A stretch of DNA of 64,000 bases from assembly GCF_001625195.1 (NCBI RefSeq), contig NC_054391.1, forward strand, positions 5,405,157 through 5,469,156, read 5' to 3'. This document shows positions 12,901-22,999 of the stretch, piece after piece. Under the pieces are notes generated by a model. It was given only the letters and a program-made list of their open reading frames with translations. It ran no database searches and was not told the origin of the DNA. A program made the position numbers and the translations under genes. Each line of letters opens with the position of its first letter. Within the stretch, counting starts at the first letter, position 1. The stretch is from Drechmeria coniospora (taxonomy: Eukaryota > Ascomycota > Sordariomycetes > Hypocreales > Ophiocordycipitaceae).

Positions 12901-15870
12901 TGCTGCAGGTAAGTACTTGCGGGTGAGGTGAATAGGTGCCGTTACCCTCACTGTATTGGTACATACAAGTACGCTTGCTTAGGTACTTACTTGGGTGTAC
13001 CTGGAACGGGACATGCACGCAAGTACTCTACAAGTACACCAAAGTAAGTGCATGTGCTTGCTTATCTACCTACAGTAAGTGCTAGTTAAGTAGGTGTGTT
13101 ATGTGATTGCAGACAAGCACAAGCATTCGGCATACTCGTGGGTGTACAGTGCGGAGGTCTGGGTAAAAGTACAGCGTCCAAGTGCAGCGTGCAAGTCCTG
13201 GAGTGCCCTGTACATGGTCCCCGAACGGTGCTCCCCGAACGGTGCTCCCCTTGCTACCTCGCCGCTGAACTGGCGCCATTGCCTCGCCCCTAGAGGAATG
13301 AATACTTGACGAGCGCTCCGTGCTCCTACGGCAATCGCATCAAGGATGGCCTCCGGACAGGCCGGCTTGGACTGTAATATTTACGGAGCACTGGGGAATG
13401 CTTCCGCCATGATGACTCGGAACTTTGCACGTTCGACCCCCCGCATCGCATCCTCTCAATACCCGCGCGTGCGACCAAGGGCGACGGATTCGGCACCGCC
13501 GATCCCGCAGGAAAATTACCGACGGCGACAGGCCATGTTCAGTCGCCGTCGCCGGGTCGGTGGACATGCCAGTGCGGAGTTTTCCGTACGGAGGACAGGT
13601 ATTGATACTTGATACATGCAACGACAAGTGCTTGCGCAGCACCTGGAGCTGTGAGTAATTACTTACTAAATTAATACGCCTAGGGAGCCGGTGCGCAGAG
13701 TGCTTTTACGTGCGCTTCGTTGCGCACCTACGGGTGCACGCCGTGCATGCATCCATTTGCATTTGCTCGCCGCCACTCTCCTGCGCGATGGAGATTGGGA
13801 CGCTGAATGCCGTGCTGCTATTGTCCGATGAAAACCATGGCCACGCCGTGTACTCTGCGCAGCGAGGTGAGCGGGAGCTAGTATTTGCCTGCACTCGCAT
13901 GGCAGCGCAATGGTGGTGGCGAAAGAACCGAGGACGAGCATGGGCAACGATAAAACCAAGTTGGTACTGCAAGCAGGTGGAGGACGCAGAACGGGGTGCT
14001 CAGTGCAGTGCTTGCACTTAAGTACTAAAGTACTTGGTACGTATTAATAATTACCTACCTTCCTAGTAGTAATATTACAAGCACTCGACAGTACAAGTGT
14101 ACTTAATAAGTAAGTACAAGTACTTACAGTACTGATACACGTACAAGTGCGGTACTGAATTTTTTCGCACCCACTCCACATCTCCCAGGATCTTGGAAAT
14201 TGGACACATCGTCCACCATGGACAATAACAATACTGCCCTCCGTTTCGCGCGCGTGATCCATCTCCTACACTTGCAAGTAGGCACAGAGGCCAAACAAGG
14301 AGAGGCAGGACTCATCACAGCGCAATGGAATGGAGACGAACAAGCACACGTACGCCATCCTGTGCCGTTGTACGAATACAGTCAGCCATGCAGATCGATG
14401 GTAGGTGTGCGCACATGTATGCACGCCGTACATGTACTTCATTGCACTGTACTTTGCTGTACTATGTAATGCACCTACTGTTGACGTGTAGATGGACGCT
14501 GCAGATGCGACTCGTTGGTGGTCGTACTAGCAACCGTAGGTACTTGTGCGTGCTAGGCTAGGTGGTGTATTAAGTACATGCGCTTGGGTAGGTGTACTGT
14601 ACTAGTAATTGCAGCTAGCACTCGCGTGTGCTGTGCAAGTAATATTGCACACCTACTGTACAAGGGACGTACCAGTCACTCATCAGACATGGCCACCATA
14701 CAAGTAATGTACTCTGTAGATGTGCTACTTGAATACTAACACTTACACCTAGTCGGCACAATAGTAACTGGATCTGAAGGCACGTATGAGGCCTGTACAC
14801 AGATGCCCTCGGAGTGCGAAAGGCTGGGTATCCGACGTACATGTAAGTAAGGTAATTACGGAGTACACCCAAGTACTGTACTGTAAGTAAGTACTTGCAC
14901 TTGCTTGTACTAAAGGAATGCCGGGACTTTTATCCTTCAGTGGGGCGTGGTGATTTCGGGAGACATCTAATATTACTCCGTATCCCTACAAATACTCCGC
15001 TCCGTACGGAGTTCTAGGTACTTACTTACTTACAGTACTAGTGCCTAGTACATGGGCATTGTTCGGCGCCGGTGTTCCTTGTGCACGTGGCAGCTCTGGT
15101 ACTATACTACATGTGCCGCACTCTGTACAGTGTACGTAAGTACATGTACTTACCTGTGGATGAATGGGATATGAGTACTCCGTACTTACTTACGAGTTCA
15201 CCTGCTGTACTTGGGCTGGACATCTACACTCCGTGCTGTAAATACAAAAACACCCCGAAGTACCTAATGGCTACTTACTTATTACACTTGGGCGTAAGTA
15301 GATACTTCTGTCGATGGTGCCTACAGTACGTGCTAGGTGCTAGGTGCTAGGTGCCTAGGTCTGCATCTACTTCCATGTCCGCAAGTACTGCACAGGCGAG
15401 GTGCGTGTACAAGTACGTGTAATCCTTGTACAGTAGGTGTACGCGTGAGCCCCGGTGCCCTTCGCTGTACGGCTGCACCTACAGTGCGTGAGCAAGTACT
15501 TACTGCACGCTAGTGTGTGCGAGTAATTTACTGTATACTGTACTAGGTACTTACGGCCGCCAACATGGTCGCAACATGGCCACCGCCTGCGTGGAACCTG
15601 TGCATGACTAGCAGCCACAGCCGTTGGCTTTGGAGCTCTGGAGCTACGGGACGCCAACGCTAGTGTGCAGGCAAAAGTACCGACACCTACAGTACAGTAC
15701 AGTACTTGCTGTATGTACTTTGTCGTATTACCTCGTTCACTTGAATACTTGTTTAACCTCCCCGGATACCGAGTAGGTCAACGTGGACGTGCAACAGCAC
15801 CACGAATCATGCCTGCAACAAAGTACAGAGTACCTGTGCGGCCAGTCCGTCGGCCGGAAGAACATTCGCC
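10000..15870. other. Long gene-free stretch, repeat-word rich
   Basis: I see no supportable gene. The open frames are short and mutually overlapping. GTAC-type words dominate 10,520-10,700, 11,520-11,900, 12,690-13,100 and 13,990-15,720. The part from 12,380 to 12,560 is strikingly AT-rich. A short direct repeat of GTGCTAG(G) sits at 15,331-15,360. The stretches 10,800-11,450 and 13,340-13,960 have more ordinary composition but no protein I can defend. Confidence 0.55.
15331..15360. repeat. Short tandem repeat, 8-nt unit
   Basis: About four copies of tgctaggt, the last diverged to tgcctaggt. Confidence 0.7.
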
Positions 15871-15875
15871 GCGGC

Positions 15876-15885
15876 ATTAATATAT
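15876..15885 (+). promoter_or_regulatory. TATA-like element of the enterotoxin-like gene
   Basis: ATTAATATAT lies about 70 bp before the ATG at 15954 and favours that ATG as the first one in the transcript. Confidence 0.45.
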
Positions 15886-15953
15886 CCATCTCGTCGAGCT
15901 CGCCCCGAAGCGCCGACGATGCCTCTCAAAGCTCGGGCCTTTGCTTCGCCAAC

Positions 15954-18125
15954 ATGCGCGGCCGCCTCGACGGGCTCCTCCTCGCCGTCCGGGCGCTGGT
16001 CCTGCTGTCCTGCCCGTCGCTTCGTCCCGCCATCCACGTCCATGCCAGTCCCACGCCCGCCGAGCCCGGTGGTCACGACCTCCTGCCCGCCCTCGTCCAC
16101 CGAGGCTGCGAGTTCGAGCCGGCAGACGTCTTCGCTCGCGGCTTCAAGCCCCGCGCCTCGTGGGGGCCCATGGTCCAGGATTACGTCGTGGGGTGGCACG
16201 TCAAGCACAGGGGCGGCTCGGCGTACACCTCGACGACGTCGTCGCAGCACGTCGCCGAGAGCTTCGCCGCCTTTGGCACCCTCGTCCACGCCGCCGACGT
16301 GGCCCCGGACGCTCCGCCGATCGAATGGGAGCGGCGCAAGGGCGACGGCGAGCTCAGAGACAACTGGGTCTACGAAATCATCCCGACGGCCGCCTTCGTT
16401 CAGGTGTACGGAACCCTCCTACCGGGTTACCGACGACGGGGCCACAGCCTGCGCGAGCCGCAGATGGAATACGCCGCCGTCGGGTCCATCGATGCCGACC
16501 AGATCGTCGCCGCCTACCGGGTGGCGGACCCCCAGAGGAGACTCCTCTTCAACCCAAACTTCAACTTTGCCTACCTCGGGCTGAAGGCCGGGCCGGGACG
16601 TCCGGAGCTGGACCGGGATCTGTTTGCCCTCGTCAAGGAGGGTAAGGATGTCCAAGTCTGCACCGAGATAAAGGAAAAGGCGTTGGAGATCAGGGCGGCG
16701 GCCGAGAAGACAAAGGAAGATTGCCGACGAGAGTACGAAAAAAGGCCGAGGCCGAGACCGAACTGGCACGAGCACATGCGCCACGCCGACTTTCTGCAAA
16801 GCTTTGCCGACGTCATTTCCGTCCGACGACGGGAATCCGGTGCCGACGTCGGGCCGACAAAGGCGACGACGCATGGCGACGGTTCTCGTCACGACGACGA
16901 CGACGACGAGGACGACGCCACGTCCCAGGAAAAGGACGAAAAGGACGGCAGGCCCGGAGCAGGCACGCGCTGCAAACGCAGCCAACTGTGCGGTCCCGGA
17001 GAGGAGGCCAGAAACCCGACCAAGGCAGCAGAGGCCGGGGCGAAAACGAAGGCTCCATCGTCTCCCGAGAACGGCGGTCGCCATCCCCAACGGCTCGACG
17101 AGGGCAAAGACGGACACGGCAAAGACCGGCATAACGGTCGGGACCACGACCGGCACAATGAGCGGGACCACGGCCAGGACCACAACCAGGACAATGGCGA
17201 GGACAACGGCGAGGACAACGGCGAGGACAACGGCGAAGACAACGGCGAGGACAACGGCGAGGACAACGGCGAGGACAACGGCGAGGACAACGGCGAGGAC
17301 AACGGCGAGGACAACGGCGACGACAGCGGCCAGGACAACGACTGGGACAACGACCGGGACCACGACCGGGACCACGACCGGGACCACGGCCAGAAGAACA
17401 AACAAAACAAGGACCAAAGCAGTGGCCAGAACAACGACCGGAACCACGGCCGCACGAGCCATGTCGACAGAAAGCACCGAACCGGGCATTCCCAGCTCCA
17501 CTGCCCATTCGTTCGTCGACATTTTCGTCGCGATCCTCGAGGCGGCAAAGGGGTCGGAACTGGTGCCGGCCATGCGAGGCACCAAAGTCGTCCTGGTCGG
17601 ACGGGTTCCGGAGCAAAGGGCCACGGTGGAAAACAAAGCAGCCTATTGGACGCTTGCAGTGCCGAATTAGAACAGATGGCCTTTGATTCTTTCCTGGCGA
17701 CGGCCGATGGTGCCCGAGCTGGGGCCGATGGTGCCCGAGCTGGGGACGAGGGCGGCGAAGGAAGCGGGGACGGTGCCGAATCGGCGGACAACAGCGTGGA
17801 TCTGACATCGTGGAGGCGGCCTGCAAGCAAAGTCGAATCGGCCGCCAGTCGCCCTTTTGCCGTGACGGAATGGATGAAAAGGCACGGCCGGTCAGCTCAT
17901 GACATGCCGGCCGAGGACGAACAGGGATTCCCAAGCGAACGGGGCTTGCCGCTTGTCCAGGAAAAGAACTTTGCACATCGACGGCAGTTCATCACGGGGA
18001 GAAAAGTATCCGTCGGGCTGAAGAACGGCATAAGCATATTGTGCGATGCACCAACCGGTCGTTCAACAGCTCTTGACCTCAAGACTTGCTCCTTCACCCA
18101 ACCTCAGCGTGGGCCACGGCCTTGA
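15954..18125 (+). CDS. Secreted heat-labile enterotoxin A-like protein
   Basis: Predicted secreted ADP-ribosyltransferase of the heat-labile enterotoxin alpha-chain family, which is expanded in fungi that attack insects and nematodes. Length is 723 residues from the ATG at 15954; the frame is open further upstream but only with non-ATG codons. Residues 1-32 look like a signal peptide (LLLAVRALVLLSC). The toxin-like domain covers about 45-205: an Arg in LVHRG (R50), the YTSTTSS stretch (S93-T95), and QMEYAAVGSI with the likely catalytic Glu at 172. The position two before it is Gln, so the turn reads QxE, not the ExE usual in the bacterial toxins. Residues 205-300 are helical. The rest is acidic and disordered, with a tandem DNGE repeat. 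After the TGA the same frame stays open to 18539. Family call is good; activity is inference. Confidence 0.75.
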   Translation: MRGRLDGLLLAVRALVLLSCPSLRPAIHVHASPTPAEPGGHDLLPALVHRGCEFEPADVFARGFKPRASWGPMVQDYVVGWHVKHRGGSAYTSTTSSQHVAESFAAFGTLVHAADVAPDAPPIEWERRKGDGELRDNWVYEIIPTAAFVQVYGTLLPGYRRRGHSLREPQMEYAAVGSIDADQIVAAYRVADPQRRLLFNPNFNFAYLGLKAGPGRPELDRDLFALVKEGKDVQVCTEIKEKALEIRAAAEKTKEDCRREYEKRPRPRPNWHEHMRHADFLQSFADVISVRRRESGADVGPTKATTHGDGSRHDDDDDEDDATSQEKDEKDGRPGAGTRCKRSQLCGPGEEARNPTKAAEAGAKTKAPSSPENGGRHPQRLDEGKDGHGKDRHNGRDHDRHNERDHGQDHNQDNGEDNGEDNGEDNGEDNGEDNGEDNGEDNGEDNGEDNGEDNGDDSGQDNDWDNDRDHDRDHDRDHGQKNKQNKDQSSGQNNDRNHGRTSHVDRKHRTGHSQLHCPFVRRHFRRDPRGGKGVGTGAGHARHQSRPGRTGSGAKGHGGKQSSLLDACSAELEQMAFDSFLATADGARAGADGARAGDEGGEGSGDGAESADNSVDLTSWRRPASKVESAASRPFAVTEWMKRHGRSAHDMPAEDEQGFPSERGLPLVQEKNFAHRRQFITGRKVSVGLKNGISILCDAPTGRSTALDLKTCSFTQPQRGPRP
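17190..17321 (+). repeat. 12-nt coding minisatellite in the enterotoxin-like gene
   Basis: About eleven copies of gacaacggcgag, encoding DNGE, followed by diverged DNDW and DHDR units. The array is in frame, so copy-number change would lengthen or shorten the tail without breaking the gene. Confidence 0.9.
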
Positions 18126-18788
18126 GACTCGAGGCCATGGCCACGCCGGGACGGGTTGCCGTTGCCTGCAGGGAAACGACGCAGGGAAATGGCGCAGAGG
18201 CCGTTGCATGCCACGACCGCCCCAGGCCGGCGACTCGTCTTCCGACATTCGGTCGACAGAGGTGGCCCAGCAACAATCACGGATGAGCCAGGCAAACGGC
18301 ATTCGGACATGCCGCCACCTTCCGGGCCCGCTGTCGAAGCGGACCGGCAGCAGAGCCGTCCGTCGTCCGGTTCGATGCCAGCAGCTACAGACGCACATTC
18401 AAGCCCAAGCACGCATCCAGTCGGGTCTGTCGGCGACGGGACCTGGGGCATCGAAACGGGTGCGGACAATGTTGGTCCGTCATCAGGTCCAACCATGGTC
18501 TACCGGCCCCATTCGATTCGTCGGCCGTGGGATACGTAGGATGGACTGCCGGCCATGACCAGGTGCCCCCTTCAATAGCAAGCGCAACACACAGCAAGAC
18601 GGCGTCGGCTTCCCGGAGGCGCAGTCTAGAGCCACCGAAACGCACGAGTACTACTCCGTACGGCGTGCTCCGTATCAACGTTGCATGTCGGAATACATGT
18701 GCCATACGCCCACAGCACTCCGGCCAGTGCGGCAACAAGTACCCGTCCCTGTTGGCACGAGATGCATGATCCAACGTCCAAGACAAGT
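18126..18788 (+). other. Downstream of the enterotoxin-like gene; same frame reopens
   Basis: Straight after the TGA at 18123 the same frame stays open to a stop at 18539, with a Ser/Pro/Gly-rich composition like a disordered tail. It may be the old C-terminus beyond a new stop, or chance in GC-rich DNA. I see no separate gene. Confidence 0.3.
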
Positions 18789-18912
18789 GACAAGACAAGC
18801 GGCAAGACAAGCGACGAGGCAGGCGGCGAGGCAAGCGGCGAGGCAAGCGGCACAGCAAGCGGCGAGACAAGCGGCACGGCAAGCGGCAAGGCAAGCGGCA
18901 CAGCAAGCGGCA
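18789..18912. repeat. 12-nt minisatellite, non-coding as far as I can see
   Basis: About ten imperfect copies of a unit like ggcaagcggcga or ggcaagcggcac. It is open in several frames and would encode ASG(E/T/K) units in one of them, but no convincing gene surrounds it. Confidence 0.8.
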
Positions 18913-19019
18913 GATCTCGATGGTGGCGTGTCGAAGAAGGGAGGGCGTACGGAGGAAGGGAGCGTCGGCTGGCGTTGTGCCAGCTGATATGCCGACGACC
19001 GACTGGGTGCTACAAGTTA

Positions 19020-20960
19020 GAGTAATAGCAAGCTTATTGAGGACGCTCAATACGTCTTTGGCTGCTTGCTCTCTACTTGTCCTAGATACAGACGGCAATA
19101 TTGCAGGAAAGCTATTCAGAATGCCCTGCGAAGCTTCTATTTTCGGCTACTCATCGATACTATTATTACAAAATCTCCTAATAGCAATGTCTTGGCAGCT
19201 GTCGTTGACCATATTGAACCTCTCGATCCTACCCGCCCTCCGTCCAGCATTGTCCTGAAATTCAAAGGAATGCCGGCAAAGACTAGCTCCAGTCAACGTA
19301 CCGAAAGCAAGACACATAACATGATCAAAGGAGCGCTTCTCTATAAGATAAAAAACTATACCTTCCGTAATGTTCGGGGGTTCTACCACAAGTTTATTTC
19401 AAAAAAAAAAACTCGTAAGAAAACGAAGGAAATGCTCAAGGGGGGATGAGAGTAATGCACAATGGCAAAACATTGATAAACGTGCCGGTATCATAGCAGC
19501 ATATGACAAGACCCTCGTGGAACTATAGAAAGCCATCGGTTGCTGTATATTCAGAGTGTTGACTTGAAGTCATCTGGAACCCCCTCACGTTCGAAAAGCC
19601 TCCCGGTGAGGAAACAATTGATATAAGCCAACAATCGGCAATGGACTACAACCGCTTTCGACACCCAGCGTAAGAGTGGTTGAGCACGCCCGAATCGGCC
19701 GATGGGTGAATGGATTGATGATATCTACCCCCCGGGTCCTCTCTCCACGGGCCCTTTCACTCCCTTTGCTACTACCCTTGCTGTCCCGACTCGATCGGCA
19801 AGACTCGGAGACACCGTCCTGCAGAGAAATTGATCCCATGCGGCGCGGAATACAGCTGTTTGACGATGAAGTCGCACAAGTCATACAATACTCCGACTCT
19901 GACATCCTTCCGACATGGTCCTAAGTCTGAGAGTATCCCTCGTCCCTATGTCTCGGACATTGGATGCGAACGGTAGTTCCGCCCGCATGGGTCGACTTGG
20001 CATCGGCGCATATGCTGCCTGTTGTGTTTGCTCTGGCACATTTCACCAGAATCGTACTTGAGGTATTGCAGGTCTGTGGACAGCCACGGTAAGATGTTGT
20101 GGTGATGAGGTGGGTGCACATGTTTGACGACTCGGTTGTTGGTGTCACGGGTGGCTGACACTTGAAGCACGTACTAGAGACTTGGGTCCTGGCAGAGTTG
20201 AATGATGGTCAGTTGAAGGAACTTGAGATTAATTGATAGAAACCAGCCATGGGAACTGAGCCGGCCTTTGAACACCTTTATAGAGGGTAGAAAACCCGCA
20301 GATCGGGTTGTTTACCGTAGACACAACCACGCTTGGGCTCATGAGCAACGGATGCAATAGCATGTCAACCGCGCGGCTTTCTTGAACCGATGTGCTACAT
20401 TACCCCTTACGAAGCACTGCGTACGGAGTAGGACGTTCAACCATCATGAGCGGGTTTGTGCCAATGAAATCAAGCGAGCGTGTCGAATTCACAGCCCTGC
20501 AAGGTGGATAAGTAGCCGGTCGCGATCTGCAATCTCATCATGCTCGGTTTTATGAGCTGTTTCACCCAGTCATATGATGCTCCCTCAAGTGCATAGCCGA
20601 CGAATCATTGCCACCATTTCGAGAAGAAGCGGCTACTGCAACGCATACCCCTTTTGCCGCATCCGTTGGGATGATGAATGGCCGAGGGACCCATTAGGAC
20701 GCACCGAGACGACGGAGCAAGGCGGCTCCAATTACATTCTCGAGGGGGCTGGTTAGCGGGGCGGGGAGCATCAGCGCTTAGCCGTGAGATCAGTTGGCGA
20801 CCACGTTTCCCACCCTGCAACCATTGCAGCCACGACAAACACCTCGTCCATCACCGTTTCGCGGAATACCTACAGCCCACAACCTGCTCACCAACGGCGA
20901 ATCTCGCCAATCAGCCAGCGTGAGTTGTACAGGAGACACTCTATGCAGCCCCTGAAGTTG
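19020..20960. other. Non-coding stretch with an AT-rich island
   Basis: The part at about 19,020-19,440 is much more AT-rich than the surroundings and carries a Lys-rich open frame ending KKKTRKKTKEMLKGG that resembles nothing I know. It could be a degraded mobile element. From 19,450 to 20,960 I see no gene, although the last part is the leader of the kinase gene. Confidence 0.4.
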
Positions 20961-20966
20961 CGTCAG

Positions 20967-21026
20967 GTAAGGAAGGCCAAGGGATTCTGGTTCGGAATAA
21001 TACTAACGGAACGTTGTGCGCAAAAG
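20967..21026 (+). other. Probable 5' leader intron of the kinase gene
   Basis: CAG then GTAAGG at 20967, a perfect TACTAAC at 21001-21007 and an AAAAG end at 21026, giving a 60-nt intron that stops four bases before the kinase ATG. If it is removed, an upstream ATG at 20943 gives a short reading frame overlapping the kinase start, which could lower translation. Confidence 0.5.
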
Positions 21027-21030
21027 AACC

Positions 21031-21849
21031 ATGCCTGTCGCCGAACCTAGCCGCACGGATACCTTCGTTCCACCTCCCGACGCCCGGGTCATCCAAGGAA
21101 AGGGGGAGTTTGTAGCCGCCGGCGTGACTTCACTCGTGGAGCGCTTGCCGAATGGCGATATCATCAAGACGCCATGGGACGACGCTGAAAGGGGGGATTG
21201 CGTACAGGACATCATCACCGAGGCCAAAATCTACCAGATGCTAGGCGAACATCCGCGCTTGGTAAAATTCATAGACTGGGATCCGGTGCAGCACTCGATC
21301 GTCTTGGAGTTTATGCCGCACGGAACACTGCAGCAATACGTTGAGCATCATTTCGGGGATATTTCGCGGCAAGAGCAGTTTCGGTGGGTACGACAGGCAG
21401 CAGAAGGCCTACATCTCCTCCACGAATCCGGTATCCTTCACTGCGATGTTGGTCCGCATAATTTCCTGCTGGACTCGGCACTCGACTTGAAAATTGCCGA
21501 CTTTGGTGGATCGTCGGTGAACGGCTCTTCTGCTTCAATTTGCCCCGGAATCCGCTACCGAGTTCCAAGTGTAGAGTGGCGACCGGGCCAGGCACCAACG
21601 TTGAGTGAAGATCTGTTTGCTCTCGGCTCGGTTGTCTTCTTTATATTTACAGGAAACTCACCGTTTTATGAGCTCGAGGAGGAAGAGGTTGAAAAGAATT
21701 ACAAAGCCGGAGTTTTCCCCGACACCTCTGGGATACCTTGCGCCGATATTATCCATCTATGCTGGCAGCAGCGCGCCAAGTCGGCTTTGGAGATGTGCGA
21801 GGCGGTAGACCGTCTTATCGAGATTGGTCCCATAGGCGACTCAACCTAG
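21031..21849 (+). CDS. Small RD-minus protein kinase
   Basis: Protein kinase domain filling nearly the whole 272 residues. It transfers phosphate from ATP to an unknown substrate; no signal peptide or membrane segment, so it is probably cytoplasmic or nuclear. The start at ACCATGC (21031) is the first ATG in frame. Visible motifs are IIKTPW with the likely ATP-binding Lys at about 46, Glu in ITEAK at about 64, the catalytic loop HCDVGPHNFLL (Asp 139, Asn 144), and DFG at 157-159. The HRD Arg is Cys, so this is an RD-minus kinase, often not controlled by activation-loop phosphorylation. The glycine-rich loop is poorly conserved (around QGKGEFVAAGVTS). The sequence is short for a kinase and lacks extra domains. 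It lies alone among repeats and resembles the orphan kinases expanded in Pezizomycotina. Confidence 0.8.
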   Translation: MPVAEPSRTDTFVPPPDARVIQGKGEFVAAGVTSLVERLPNGDIIKTPWDDAERGDCVQDIITEAKIYQMLGEHPRLVKFIDWDPVQHSIVLEFMPHGTLQQYVEHHFGDISRQEQFRWVRQAAEGLHLLHESGILHCDVGPHNFLLDSALDLKIADFGGSSVNGSSASICPGIRYRVPSVEWRPGQAPTLSEDLFALGSVVFFIFTGNSPFYELEEEEVEKNYKAGVFPDTSGIPCADIIHLCWQQRAKSALEMCEAVDRLIEIGPIGDST

Positions 21850-22880
21850 GCAGCGACGTTTTCTCATCGGCAAGTACTCTCTAGCCGCTGGGAGTAAGCG
21901 GCCATGAGCACTCGCTGTGCGGCGTGGCTGTCTGTATTTACAGTTGACCTCTTTCTCTGCTTGGGCAGAATAGCTTTTGACTGGGCCATGCATCAGTCAC
22001 CTTTCTTCCGGTGCACGAGCAAAAGGACACAATGCCGATACCAGTTCGTATTGCGGTTTCCCTAGAATCGATAGTAAAATGCAGACTGTGCCGCGTCGGC
22101 CGCCTACAGCACCATGTCGCGCTCTCCCTTGCCGAGTGGCATATTGTCCTCGAACGTCGCGCAGAGCGTGTCCAGCGGGTTCCCTCTGGGGATGATCCAT
22201 GGCGTGTCAGTCGTCGGTGAATAGAGGAATGATCTGGATATGCACGGCGATGCTGCAGGTATTCTCTCAACAGATGTTGATTTGGATACTGGCACTTTTG
22301 CTCAGTGTCATGGGAGACTAGGCTCCGTTGGATTTTGGGCGTCTAGACTCTGTTTCTGAGAAGCGTGCAGAGTTTGGCGGATCCGCCTGTATCCAGACGT
22401 CATGATACGTTGCGTGTAGTCATTCGTGACGTATCAGTCGATTTGCAGTTGGCCATTCGGGAAACTGCACGCGACTGCCTGTCGTTTCTTGGATTACTGC
22501 CAGAACCATGTGCGTGCTGTGCATGGCAGTCGGCCATCCTCTTGCTCTCGCATCGAAGAAAATTGTCCGCCAAACTTTTGCACCATCAAACATTGCGTTG
22601 CTTTCTTTATCCTGAGCCCATGCTGTCTCGCATGACGCTTCAGGCGCAGAGACTTTCTAGTCCGAGCATCACGATTATACAGACACAGCAAGGCCGACAG
22701 GACTTATAATGGCTCCGGCACACATCAGGACAATGGCAGGGGTAAAAATGTGAACAAGAGTACTTGAGGATTTATACAAGGCGACCTTGCGTGCCTGGGC
22801 TGGTGGTAAAATTCATGGCCTACAGCTGCTTGCGGAGTGACGGGTTCCGATGTGAAATATGCAGGGCAGCCTTGTTTTGT
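21850..22880. other. Intergenic, no gene seen
   Basis: Open frames of up to 114 codons exist, but none looks like a protein and no intron set improves them. Confidence 0.5.
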
Positions 22881-22999
22881 TCGTATACCACGTTCTTTGA
22901 TCGTGTACGACGTTCTTTGATCGTGTACGACGTTCTTTGATCGTGTACGACGTTCTTTGATCGTGTACGACGTTCTTTGATCGTGCACGACGTTCTTTC
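22881..22999. repeat. 20-bp tandem repeat, six copies
   Basis: Near-perfect units of cgttctttgatcgtgtacga. Each contains tcgtgtacga, an inverted repeat of TCGT and ACGA around two bases. The first (tcgtatacca) and last (tcgtgcacga) boundaries are diverged, as in arrays that grow from the middle. There are no spacers, so it is not a CRISPR array. Confidence 0.9.

Noticed and set aside
16419..17976. Long minus-strand frames opposite the enterotoxin-like gene
   Set aside because: They consist largely of the reverse reading of the 12-nt repeat (VVLAVVLA and similar) and have no other support.
22881..22999. CRISPR-like array
   Set aside because: Units are contiguous with no spacers, and the genome is eukaryotic.
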